Part shown: positions 1 to 7,646 of the stretch, in pieces
How positions within the stretch are numbered: the stretch's first letter is position 1
Layout of the letters: the number at the start of each line of letters is the position of its first letter
Source of the DNA: Saprospiraceae bacterium
GTDB lineage: Bacteria; Bacteroidota; Bacteroidia; Chitinophagales; Saprospiraceae
DNA: 38,929 nt
Assembly (NCBI GenBank): GCA_025055285.1
Contig: JANWXM010000030.1
Location: 1-38,929 of the forward strand
Direction of reading: 5' to 3'
Translations under genes and position numbers: made by a program
The notes under the pieces: generated by a model
Seen by the model: the letters and a program-made list of their open reading frames with translations, nothing else
Told to the model about the DNA's origin: nothing
The model's database searches: none

Positions 1-465
1 TTTATCGAAGAAGCGCTGCTAAACCCTACCGCTGATTTTCGACAGATAGCGCACTCGCAGCGATACCTTTCCTGGGCAGGTTTCAGCTATGAAAATGTTT
101 GCCTCACCCACCTCCACCAGATTAAACAAGCCTTAGGCATTAGCGGCGTTCATACAGGTATTTACACGTTCTATGCCCTGCCTGAAGACGGATTGCCGGG
201 TGCTCAGATAGACCTCATCATTGAACGGGCCGACCGATGCGCGCATTTATGTGAGATTAAATTTTCTAAGGCGCCCTACGCACCCAGCAAGACCGAAATA
301 GACCAATGGAAAACACATCAGACCGTCTTTCGCTATCACACAGGCTATAAGTTTCATCTCTTTACCACCTTAATCACTACCTTTGGGGTGGCTGGAAACG
401 CAGCTGCGGGCATGGCCGATCAGGTGCTCACATTGGAGCACCTCTTCCAAGAAGTTGCCGCGTAG
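1..465 (+). CDS. AAA-family ATPase, C-terminal fragment (5' end outside window)
   Basis: Frame 1 is open from the first base to a TAG at 463-465 and gives 154 residues with no start in view, so the gene is truncated by the window edge. The fragment contains the features of the C-terminal half of Bacteroidota ATPases of the DUF234/AAA_14 type: W-A-G-F-S-Y-E-N-V-C, then an IKQALGI segment, then a PD-(D/E)XK-like core QIDLIIERAD...CEIKFS, in which D, E and K are spaced as in nuclease folds. The tail LITTFGV is also typical. The P-loop half would lie upstream. In this family the nuclease-like tail is of uncertain activity; many members are found near mobile or toxin-like loci, but nothing here shows mobility. 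I am confident in the family and not in the function. Confidence 0.8.
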   Translation, partial: FIEEALLNPTADFRQIAHSQRYLSWAGFSYENVCLTHLHQIKQALGISGVHTGIYTFYALPEDGLPGAQIDLIIERADRCAHLCEIKFSKAPYAPSKTEIDQWKTHQTVFRYHTGYKFHLFTTLITTFGVAGNAAAGMADQVLTLEHLFQEVAA

Positions 466-505
466 CGATAAGAGAAAAGCGCTACCGTGTGTAAAAGTTC
501 ATAAA

Positions 506-1006
506 ATGCGAAACGCACCTTGTACATATTTCACGACACTACGCCCGTTCCTTCTTCATATCCTTCTGGGCGTCTTAGCCTGCCGCCCAGTCATTGACCC
601 AGTGGGTAAGGATCTGCTGGTCGAACTCCAGACAGGAGGCTGTTTTGGCTATTGTCCTGTTATTCGACTGAGCGTTTATACCAATGGGCGCATGGAATAC
701 GAAGGTAAGCAATTTGCCGAGCGCCAGGGCAAGGCTAGTTTCCAACTCACCTACGAGGAAATGCGCCAACTGCGCCGCCAGTTGAAGAAAGCCAGCGTGT
801 GCAAATACCCTGAACGCATTGCCTCTGAAGTAGTGGACGCTCCCTGGTCTACGCTGACGACGACCTGTCGTGGCCAGACGAAAAGCGTGACAGGTTCCAT
901 CGACCGGCCGAGGCCACTGCTTGACCTAGAAAATCTGCTGCGCAACCTTGCCGAAGTCCGCGGATACCAGACGCGCCGCGGTGTGCCGCCCAGCACCGAC
1001 GATTAG
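506..1006 (+). CDS. DUF6438-type lipoprotein
   Basis: The 166-residue product starts at ATG 506. The first 20 residues are hydrophobic and end in L-G-V-L-A-C, a lipobox, so export and lipidation at the cysteine are likely. The mature part has the motif G-C-F-G-Y-C-P followed by a strand with Y-T-N-G-R-M-E-Y-E-G. This is the signature of the DUF6438 domain, with a CxxxCP-like pair of cysteines and a G-x-x-x-Y-x-G strand. Molecular function of that domain is unknown. An upstream in-frame start at 383 would overlap the preceding gene and place residues before the signal peptide, so ATG 506 is preferred. The gene is separated from the next by about 70 bases. Confidence 0.7.
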   Translation: MRNAPCTYFTTLRPFLLHILLGVLACRPVIDPVGKDLLVELQTGGCFGYCPVIRLSVYTNGRMEYEGKQFAERQGKASFQLTYEEMRQLRRQLKKASVCKYPERIASEVVDAPWSTLTTTCRGQTKSVTGSIDRPRPLLDLENLLRNLAEVRGYQTRRGVPPSTDD

Positions 1007-1062
1007 CCGACACTTTGTCGCTCTTTGTAATGCAGTCGGTGCGCTTTGCTGCCGAGGTGGGG

Positions 1063-1070
1063 TATATTTG
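1063..1070 (+). promoter_or_regulatory. Bacteroidota -7 box before the yihY-like gene
   Basis: TATATTTG matches TAnnTTTG exactly and ends only 9 bases before the chosen ATG at 1080, which would give a very short or absent leader. A TTG at 1046-1048 is too close (14-base gap) to be a good -33 element. The match is to the box only. Confidence 0.35.
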
Positions 1071-1079
1071 CCCCCACAC

Positions 1080-2045
1080 ATGCCGAAGCGCCGCCTGAAA
1101 CGCATACAAGAACACCTTGAGCGCCATCCTCTGTTGGAGCGCATCATTACCTGGTCGAAGACGCACTCGCTGCCGGGGCTCAAGCGCATCCCGCTTTATA
1201 CTCTTCTCGGCTTCATTCGCGACGAATTGCGCAACAACGACCTGATGGCGCGGGCCGATAGCATTGCCTTCAACCTCTTTTTGGCCATCTTTCCGTCGAT
1301 CATTGTGTTGTTTACGCTGCTGGCCTACACGCCGTTGTACGACACCTTCGACGATGTGCTGGCTGAGGCCATTGAGCGCGTTATGCCTGGTAGTGCCGGC
1401 CAACTCATTTTCAGTACTATTGAGGATATCGCTACGCGCCAACGCGGCGAGCTGCTCTCGTTGGGCTTTCTATTAGCAGTTTGGTTTGCCTCTAATGGCA
1501 TGCTCTCCCTTATGGAGGGATTCGAGAAGGAACATCACCTAACTTTCCGACGGCGCTCTATGTTGGAAAAGCGGCTCGTAGCGATTCAGCTCACCTTTTT
1601 GCTCGGCCTTGTCCTTATCGGCGATGTTATTCTCCTTATCTTGGGGAATGTGCTTCTCGGCGTGCTTTTTACGGTCGTTCAGGTTGGGTTCTTTACTCGG
1701 CTAGCCTTCCTGGCTTTCCGGTGGGTGGTCGTCATCGCTTTGTTTTACGCCGGCTACTCCATTATTTATCGCTACGGGGCTGCTACCCGTCGCCCATTGC
1801 CTTTTTTTAACCCAGGTGCTATGCTGGCCAGCCTGATGAGCATTCTCGTCTCTTGGGGCTTTTCCTTTTATGTGGACAACTTCGGCAGCTACAACAAGGT
1901 TTACGGCTCTATTGGCGCCCTCATTGCCTTCATGATCTGGCTTCAACTCAACTGCGCCATCCTGCTGATTGGCTTTGAATTGAATGCAGGAGTAGCAGTG
2001 CTCAGAGACAGACGGCAAGCCAAGGAGGAAGGGAAAGCGTTGTGA
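1080..2045 (+). CDS. YihY/UPF0761 (RNase BN-like) inner membrane protein
   Basis: This is a 321-residue integral membrane protein. After a basic N-terminal segment it has the family hallmark around residues 50-75 (ADSIAFNLFLAIFPSIIVLF), the counterpart of the AAALAYYTLLSLFP region. Several more membrane segments follow, then YGSIGALIAFMIWLQLNCAILLIGFELNA near the C-terminus, the other conserved block. The family was once called ribonuclease BN; it is now treated as a membrane protein of unknown transport or permeability role. ATG 1080 is chosen because the 44 residues encoded upstream overlap no conserved part and lie across a promoter-like box. The gene ends 13 bases from the converging Cmr operon. 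Confidence 0.85.
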   Translation: MPKRRLKRIQEHLERHPLLERIITWSKTHSLPGLKRIPLYTLLGFIRDELRNNDLMARADSIAFNLFLAIFPSIIVLFTLLAYTPLYDTFDDVLAEAIERVMPGSAGQLIFSTIEDIATRQRGELLSLGFLLAVWFASNGMLSLMEGFEKEHHLTFRRRSMLEKRLVAIQLTFLLGLVLIGDVILLILGNVLLGVLFTVVQVGFFTRLAFLAFRWVVVIALFYAGYSIIYRYGAATRRPLPFFNPGAMLASLMSILVSWGFSFYVDNFGSYNKVYGSIGALIAFMIWLQLNCAILLIGFELNAGVAVLRDRRQAKEEGKAL

Positions 2046-2058
2046 AATCACAAAAAAA

Positions 2059-2493
2059 TTATCGCTTTTCCTCCGTTGCTCTAAGCTCTTTCAAATCCCT
2101 TTGACTTTCTGCTAATCGCTTGATATACAGTAAAAATAGTGTGGCCTCAGACTCCTTTCGCGCGATAGTCTCCTTTGAACAGCTGCAGAGAACTTCCCCC
2201 TGAAATCGGTCTTCGTGGCTCCCTAAAAACTTCGCCAGATGGGCGTAAAGAAGCGCATAAGCCTGCGGGCTGGAGAGGACGGCATTCGTAGCCTGCCCTT
2301 CTTGTTTTCCTTCGTTTTTACTCATTTGCGCTGTGATGTACAACACTGCGCGGCACAAGCCCTGGCTTCCCAAGAGAAGCAGGGCCTTTTGCACGGCATT
2401 GAGGTAGGGCTTAGGATCTTTCCCTGCGATATCGCGTTGGAAATGCGCAAGAGCTTCAAGGGCGATTTCACGTTTAAGGGTAGCGATGCTCAT
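2059..2493 (-). CDS. Second Cmr5-like small subunit (Cmr5b)
   Basis: This 144-residue protein is mostly helical and closes the Cmr operon. Residues 29-100 (YLNAVQKALLLLGSQGLCRAV..., then YALLYAHLAKFL) match the Cmr5 plan: a helix ending in NGL/QGL, then a Y-x-x-L-x-x-x-L helix. The C-terminal E-A-T-x-F-x-L-x-x-I-K-R-L-A-E matches the same place in the other Cmr5 of this operon (ATLEAIRFLEDLKRVA). Cmr5 is the alpha-helical small subunit that lines the Cmr4 filament and helps hold crRNA and target. Its start overlaps the cmr4b stop by ATGA, so the two are translationally coupled. Sequence similarity to Cmr5a is low, so this is a diverged paralogue rather than a recent copy. The assignment rests on pattern and context. 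Confidence 0.65.
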   Translation of the reverse strand: MSIATLKREIALEALAHFQRDIAGKDPKPYLNAVQKALLLLGSQGLCRAVLYITAQMSKNEGKQEGQATNAVLSSPQAYALLYAHLAKFLGSHEDRFQGEVLCSCSKETIARKESEATLFLLYIKRLAESQRDLKELRATEEKR

Positions 2494-3386
2494 GACGATA
2501 AGGAGTGGTTGTTAGAAGGGAAATACCAATTCAGGGTGCAAAAGCCTTTGCCGAGCGAGGCATTGCCGCCTATTCGGATGCAGCGAATCTGTTGACTCAA
2601 TTTATTTTCAATCTCCTGCTGTTCTCTGTCAGGCATAGAGAAGGCCAAGGCGTATAACACTGTATTGGCAGGCAGGTGTTCTTCAGAAAAAAGCAATCCT
2701 CCGCCGGTGGCTCGTGTGGCGTCGTGAATTTTATTTCGGACGTGGATCTCTGTGTAGCGCAGGGTGAACTCGCGCAAATTCTCATCGGAGACGATAACCA
2801 AGTGCTCCGCTAGTGCTTCCAAGGATTTTAACAGCACCACTTCACACTGCCAGGACTCCACCTGGTTCTTTTCGAGTCGTTTGTCTATGGGAAAAGAGTA
2901 GTTTTGAAGGATTAGGTATTTGTCTGAGGCCAGGCGTTGGCCGGCATACACGGCGCTATCACCGATTTGATGGCCTAAGGCCGCAAAAAAATCTCTCGAA
3001 GCATCGGTTTCCTTACCATGGCCAGTCAGCTTTGCCTCGTGCCAAAACTTGTGCAACACGGAGGGGCTAGTCACCCAGGCCCAACCGCCTACTGCTGAGC
3101 GCACAGGAAAGAAGAGCAAGCGAACGTCTGTGAAGTTGAGGCAACCGGATGCGCTTCCTCCATTGCTTACATCCGTCTTGCCGAACAACTCCTCGGCGTT
3201 TTTCGCTAGACCGTACTCGCGCAGAGCGCCTTTAAGGGCATTGCTGCTGATCTTGGGCAACTGCGTATGGACATCGCGGTGGATAGGGCGGTCGAGAATA
3301 TGACTGCCTCCTGCAACGCCGGCATGTAGCGGCGTGAGCGTGCGCAAACCGAGAAGCGCGCGGAAATAGTCGGGCGTGTGGCTCAT
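2490..3386 (-). CDS. Second Cmr4 (Cas7) backbone subunit (Cmr4b)
   Basis: The 298-residue RAMP protein has the Cmr4 landmarks. The N-terminal strand L-R-T-L-T-P-L-H-A-G-V is followed by a loop ILDRPIHRD, whose D32 is at the place of the target-RNA cleaving aspartate of Cmr4. Then come LPKISSNALKGALRE and, near the C-terminus, the glycine-rich loop I-R-I-G-G-N-A-S-L-G-K-G-F. LNFTDVRLLFFPVRS around residues 83-97 is also a strong Cmr4 feature. It follows the CARF nuclease gene by 6 bases and overlaps cmr5b by ATGA. The operon already has a full cmr4 upstream, so this is a second, clearly different backbone subunit. Whether both occur in one filament or in alternative complexes cannot be told from sequence. 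Confidence 0.85.
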   Translation of the reverse strand: MSHTPDYFRALLGLRTLTPLHAGVAGGSHILDRPIHRDVHTQLPKISSNALKGALREYGLAKNAEELFGKTDVSNGGSASGCLNFTDVRLLFFPVRSAVGGWAWVTSPSVLHKFWHEAKLTGHGKETDASRDFFAALGHQIGDSAVYAGQRLASDKYLILQNYSFPIDKRLEKNQVESWQCEVVLLKSLEALAEHLVIVSDENLREFTLRYTEIHVRNKIHDATRATGGGLLFSEEHLPANTVLYALAFSMPDREQQEIENKLSQQIRCIRIGGNASLGKGFCTLNWYFPSNNHSLSS

Positions 3387-3392
3387 AGCGAG

Positions 3393-4721
3393 TTACCGGA
3401 TGTTTAATATCTCTTTAAGCGCGGTTTCAAAATCTTTTTCATCCCGGCCATCCAGCGCGAGGATGGGCAGTTGGGCCCGGCGAGCAGCGCGAGCAGCCTG
3501 GACAGAAGCACCATATGCCCAGTCTCCTGATAAATCATTGAGCTTATTAATCTGCTCCTTCAGCAACGGCGTCAGCAGCACGGGTTTGCCGTACACTCCG
3601 GCAATGGCGTAGGTGGTGTATTTGGTGCTCTTGGCTACGTCGCCAGACATCTCGCCGCTCTTGACTTCAAACACAACCAACTGACCCGTTCGGGTGAGCA
3701 CGACGATATCGAGCTCGTCTATAATGTTGCCCTCTGCCTCCTGTTGTTTTTGCGCATCATCGTAGTACAGGCGCACATTGACGGCCATCTTGGCAATATA
3801 GTCTTTGGCGACGCTCCAAATTTTGCAGGCAAACATCTTCTCTAAGAGGTAACCAAAGGGACGGGCGTGGGACCCATGGGCTAAAATCAACTCAACTTCT
3901 TCATCTAATTCGGAAAAATAATTTTTTGGCTCTTTGGAAAGCACTGACTTTGTAAGGTAGGTAAAGTTGTCCCTTTGGTCAAAGTAGTCCTTACTCTTGT
4001 TCAATCCAAGGAGTTTCTTACGTAGATGCTCCTTTCCTACATATTTTTCTGCCAAACTTAGATATGAACTCGACTCCTTTATTTCAGTAGGTTTAGTTTC
4101 ACTAAGTTCTCCTTCAAATCCCATCAATTTCAGAGCAATGGACAGGGTGAGGTATTCTGAGTTGTTGGCTATGTTGTATCGCTGCATTCCGTGTTCGGCA
4201 TCGGGTATCTTTTCCAGTTTTCCCTCGTCATTCACGCGCAGGAAAGTCAATTGCCCCGCATTGCCTTCTAAATACATTACGATATCGTCCTTTCGGTTGG
4301 CTTCTTTGAGCAATTCAAAGACGGCCATGACAAACGGCCGCTGACCACCCGTGATGTTCCAAAGCACTCGCTTGCCATTAGCTTCCTTTCCAAGTACCTC
4401 CCGAATCGCGTCTACATTATTCACGTCTAGGATTCGGACATGTTCAGAAGGAAGATGAAAGCGAGCGGAGTTTTGTTTCGGTAGACTATCTAAGGCTCTC
4501 TTTAGGTTTTCATCAAACTGCTTGTTTTGAGGGTCGCCTTCTAAGGTCACGTATATTTTAGGCTTTTTAAAGTCGAACAATAGCATAGGCAGGTAATTCA
4601 CCATCTGGTTGAGGGTGGAGAACATGCAGTAGGTATAATTCTCAGCAATTTCTTTTTGCCAGCTGGACACTTCTTCTCCTTTTCGTTGAGCATCTTGCTC
4701 GCTTTTTGCCTTAGTTGCCAT
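3393..4721 (-). CDS. CARF domain - PD-(D/E)XK nuclease, Can2/Card1-like
   Basis: The 442-residue protein is a probable cyclic-oligoadenylate-activated nuclease. The N-terminal half is CARF-like: L-W-N-I-T-G-G-Q-R-P-F-V-M-A-V-F-E-L at residues 120-137 corresponds to the ligand-binding NxTGGTK-M loop and following helix of Can2/Card1 proteins. The C-terminal part carries a DUF1887-like PD-(D/E)XK core: G-Y-L-L-E294, then E336-L-D338-I-V-V, then F-E352-V-K354-S-G. Proteins of this type are activated by cyclic tetra-adenylate and cut single-stranded nucleic acid or nick supercoiled DNA. Length fits (Can2 about 450). The gene starts at ATG 4721, overlapping cmr3 by 11 bases; a TTG 18 bases further upstream is less likely. 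Its place between cmr3 and cmr4b makes it part of the Cmr operon, not a loose neighbour. Confidence 0.82.
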   Translation of the reverse strand: MATKAKSEQDAQRKGEEVSSWQKEIAENYTYCMFSTLNQMVNYLPMLLFDFKKPKIYVTLEGDPQNKQFDENLKRALDSLPKQNSARFHLPSEHVRILDVNNVDAIREVLGKEANGKRVLWNITGGQRPFVMAVFELLKEANRKDDIVMYLEGNAGQLTFLRVNDEGKLEKIPDAEHGMQRYNIANNSEYLTLSIALKLMGFEGELSETKPTEIKESSSYLSLAEKYVGKEHLRKKLLGLNKSKDYFDQRDNFTYLTKSVLSKEPKNYFSELDEEVELILAHGSHARPFGYLLEKMFACKIWSVAKDYIAKMAVNVRLYYDDAQKQQEAEGNIIDELDIVVLTRTGQLVVFEVKSGEMSGDVAKSTKYTTYAIAGVYGKPVLLTPLLKEQINKLNDLSGDWAYGASVQAARAARRAQLPILALDGRDEKDFETALKEILNIR

Positions 4722-5772
4722 AATAGGGAGTAATTTCAAATTGATTGAATCCTCGAGTATTTAGGCCGCAACCGATGTATTCTTTAGCCTTCTGCGCCGT
4801 GCATCTGCCTTCGTCGCCCGTGTATTCCAAGATATAAACGCTGCCCGCTGGCGCCAGCATGACTTTGGGTTTGGGGCGACCTGCCTTCAGGTCGAAACCG
4901 CCCGAGAGGTAAGGCTTGCCCGTAACGCCCGCCTCGACGGTAAAGGGTTTTCCGTCTAAAAATGCCGGGTATCCTTGCCGATTGAGCGGCGCTGGCGAGG
5001 TCAGGTATATCTTGAAGAAGCTGACTTCGTCGTCAGGTGGAGATACGGAAAGCATCTGCTTAAGTACTCTCCCTTTTTCCGACGTGTTGCTCCAGACCTC
5101 GAAATGCGCCATTTTACCTTCGCCGCCTATCTTTAGGATGCCCTCTTCGGGCAGGGTTTCTGAACAGTCCGCTTCGACAACGAAGCGATAGCCAGGCGCC
5201 AATTGAGAGAGACGGATGGTGTATAGCATGCCCTCAGCCGCTGCACGCCGGTCAGGGTCGCGGGAGAGGCCGATTTTTAACTCTGTTTTTACGTACGTAT
5301 CTACCGCCTCTATTTTAGCCGAAAACCAGCGGTCAGCTCCGAGGTAATCTCTCAGACTGCCCACTGACATCAGCTTCTGCTCCGAGGGCTCTACTTCCTC
5401 GTCTGTCTCTGGTTTTAGCAACACGTTTTTCCCCTCTGCGCGCAGAAGGTATTTTTTCTCGTCTTGCCAAAAGAAGCGGTGGTGACACAGTGCACCATGG
5501 TCTGTCTGAAAGATATCTAAAGGCGCTGGTAGGAACAGTTGCGTCAAATTCTCGCCCATCAGGAAGATGCGTCCGATTTTAAGTGCATCCAGAGGGGTAC
5601 TCCTATCTCGATACCAAAGCTGAGAGAAGAGGGCGCCCCATACCACTCCGGGTTGAGGCAGCAGGTCGGCGTCGGTCCACGTGTCTTCGCCCATGTTGAA
5701 AGGGCGGCCTTTGCCGAAGAAGAGGCCATCTAAGGGCGTTATGCAGATGTACTTTTGCGCTTCGATAGTCAT
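4711..5772 (-). CDS. cmr3: Cmr3 (Cas5-group RAMP) subunit
   Basis: The 353-residue product matches Cmr3. The start C-I-T-P-L-D-G-L-F-F-G-K-G-R-P-F-N is the family's PLDxLxFRxGRPF motif, and L-L-P-Q-P-G-V-V-W-G-A-L-F-S follows as the FPPxPxxxxGALR counterpart. Near residues 285-320 is the G-G-F-D-L...P-K-P-K-V-M-L-A-P-A-G-S-V-Y block found in the C-terminal half. Cmr3 binds the 5' tag end of the crRNA and pairs with Cmr2 at the base of the Cmr complex. Its ATG overlaps the cmr2 stop (ATGA), consistent with strict co-production. Nothing is missing from the domain. Confidence 0.9.
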   Translation of the reverse strand: MTIEAQKYICITPLDGLFFGKGRPFNMGEDTWTDADLLPQPGVVWGALFSQLWYRDRSTPLDALKIGRIFLMGENLTQLFLPAPLDIFQTDHGALCHHRFFWQDEKKYLLRAEGKNVLLKPETDEEVEPSEQKLMSVGSLRDYLGADRWFSAKIEAVDTYVKTELKIGLSRDPDRRAAAEGMLYTIRLSQLAPGYRFVVEADCSETLPEEGILKIGGEGKMAHFEVWSNTSEKGRVLKQMLSVSPPDDEVSFFKIYLTSPAPLNRQGYPAFLDGKPFTVEAGVTGKPYLSGGFDLKAGRPKPKVMLAPAGSVYILEYTGDEGRCTAQKAKEYIGCGLNTRGFNQFEITPYYGN

Positions 5773-7646
5773 AAGTTGGTATGCTTGGCGACTAACTCTG
5801 CCATTTTGAGAAATCGGATGAAGTTGTCCATGTCTAGATACTTACCGGCATCTCGTATCTGCTCTTCTAAAAGGGAGATCAGTAGCTCGATAGTTATTGT
5901 GACTTTTTCTTTTTCCTCTCGATTGTCGGCAACGGGTTTTTTCTCTTTTGCCCGTGCCATGAGTCGCTGCAGCTCCCAAAGGGCAAACTGGCGGATGTGC
6001 TCTTGCTCTTCCAAAGTAGTTTCGCCGTGAAAGCCCATGTCGGCCATGTTTTGGGCAAACTGGAAGATAAATTTTGGAGAGTATTTTTTTCTTCGCAGGG
6101 CCTCGAATAGATTATAAAGTAACGCCAGCTTGTCCTGTTTAAAATACACGGTGGTAGTGGCGCCGCTCTTCGTCATAAAGCAACAGGCCACGGCGTTTTT
6201 GCCTTCGGCTTTAAAGCGCTCTTTGGCCGCTCGCAGCTCTGCCCTTGCAGTTCTGACAGCCCGACTCAGCGGCGCTTTGTAGTGGCTGATGACAAAAGCG
6301 GTGGAGTAAGTGAGCGGTAGGCCGCAGGAATTCCATTTTTCCTCTATTTCTTGCAGAATGGGAAACAAGCGTTGCAGGTTGAGCATCAGCAAAAAGTCGT
6401 CGCCGCCAGCGTAGAGGACACGGCCTAAATCGTCTTTTGAAACGACTTCCTCCACTGCCAGTGCAAACTCGTGCAACTTTTGGGCTACTTCTTCCTGACC
6501 CGCCCTGTCCTTTTGCTGAGCCATGTGTTTGCCCAAGCTATCTACGTCTACAGCTACTAGCGCATAATACGGGTGAAGACTAGCGCCTTGTCTTTTCACC
6601 GTTTGCTCGAGAGCTCGCTGTACTCGTATGACCTCTTCGATGTCCTTCTCTAGAACGCCGGCGCTTTGCAGAGCATTCCTCGTGCAGTTTTCTGCAAAAA
6701 GGAACTCTTCGTCGTGTTTTTCGAGTAGTTCACTAAGCTTTTCCCGCTCGGGAGCGCCTGAAAACATAGAGAGGGCATCAGCCGCAGCGACGTAGGCCGT
6801 TGATGGAAAAAGTTTTTTTCTTTTTTCTCCATTCTTTTCAGGGTATTTCTGTTTCCACGCGTCTCTGTTTTCTAAGATTTTCCCTACCTCATCTGGTATG
6901 TAACACCGCTTGAAGAAACTTACAGCCGACAGGCCCTCGCCAGGCTGAATGAGCCTGGGAGAGATTTGAGCGTCGGCAGAGGGAATGATGTGCACTTCCG
7001 ACTTTGTTAAAAACAACTTGTTATTCAGAAAGTCGCTCTTTTCGCTTGCGCGCTGGCGATAGATTTTCACGTTCCGCTCCCCGTCAACAATGCATTTTCG
7101 GCCGGTTTCGCCGAGAAAATCGCGTTCAAACATGTGGTATTCCTGCAGCGCATGCTGATAGGCCATTTGCTTGGGAGTGCGCATGTACTTGCTCATGCCA
7201 AACACTAACTCGGCGCGGCGGAAACTTTCTGCGTAGTTGGTTTCATCATAAGGTGAAAAAATCCAATAAATTTCTAAATGCGTCTCTAATTGCTCCTTTA
7301 AGCCCTTAACGTGAGTGAGATCAACTCCGCCTAACCCAGTTTGCATCGCCATTATGCCCTCTTCTGCGAAGCGATCCCTGACTGCCTTTTCCACAGACGC
7401 ACCCATTTTTCGCGCCTCTGCCTCATTCTCAGTTGCTACAGTACCTACAAAGCGGTTGGTGATTGAGGCACTTTCAATTTTTGGAAAGATGACCGTTCCA
7501 CCCTTGTCGCAAAATACCAATGCGGCATACCGGCAATAGTCCGACACCATGCGGCAGCCCGAGTAGAGATCCTGTGCCTTGCGCGCCTGGGCGATAAAGC
7601 TCTGCACCGGGCCTATGGAGAAAATGAAGAAGTATTGCTGGCTCAT
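5769..7646 (-). CDS. cmr2: Cas10/Cmr2, cyclase type, HD domain absent
   Basis: The 625-residue large subunit begins almost directly with IGPVQSFIAQARKAQDLYSG (residues 11-30), which in ordinary Cmr2 lies after an N-terminal HD nuclease domain. There is therefore no HD domain, and single-stranded DNA cleavage by Cas10 is not expected. The palm domain that makes cyclic oligoadenylate is intact: Y-A-L-V-A-V-D-V-D-S-L-G-K at 361-373 and L-Y-A-G-G-D-D-F-L-L-M-L with GGDD at 414-417. Loss of HD with a kept GGDD points to defence by second messenger, matching the CARF nuclease two genes downstream. The gene overlaps cmr6 upstream and cmr3 downstream by ATGA. Confidence 0.93.
   Translation of the reverse strand: MSQQYFFIFSIGPVQSFIAQARKAQDLYSGCRMVSDYCRYAALVFCDKGGTVIFPKIESASITNRFVGTVATENEAEARKMGASVEKAVRDRFAEEGIMAMQTGLGGVDLTHVKGLKEQLETHLEIYWIFSPYDETNYAESFRRAELVFGMSKYMRTPKQMAYQHALQEYHMFERDFLGETGRKCIVDGERNVKIYRQRASEKSDFLNNKLFLTKSEVHIIPSADAQISPRLIQPGEGLSAVSFFKRCYIPDEVGKILENRDAWKQKYPEKNGEKRKKLFPSTAYVAAADALSMFSGAPEREKLSELLEKHDEEFLFAENCTRNALQSAGVLEKDIEEVIRVQRALEQTVKRQGASLHPYYALVAVDVDSLGKHMAQQKDRAGQEEVAQKLHEFALAVEEVVSKDDLGRVLYAGGDDFLLMLNLQRLFPILQEIEEKWNSCGLPLTYSTAFVISHYKAPLSRAVRTARAELRAAKERFKAEGKNAVACCFMTKSGATTTVYFKQDKLALLYNLFEALRRKKYSPKFIFQFAQNMADMGFHGETTLEEQEHIRQFALWELQRLMARAKEKKPVADNREEKEKVTITIELLISLLEEQIRDAGKYLDMDNFIRFLKMAELVAKHTNL

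Noticed and set aside
2040-2053. TTGTGA-AA-TCACAA palindrome between yihY and the Cmr operon as a terminator
   Set aside because: The 2-base loop is too tight and there is no T-run after it on either strand in the right place.
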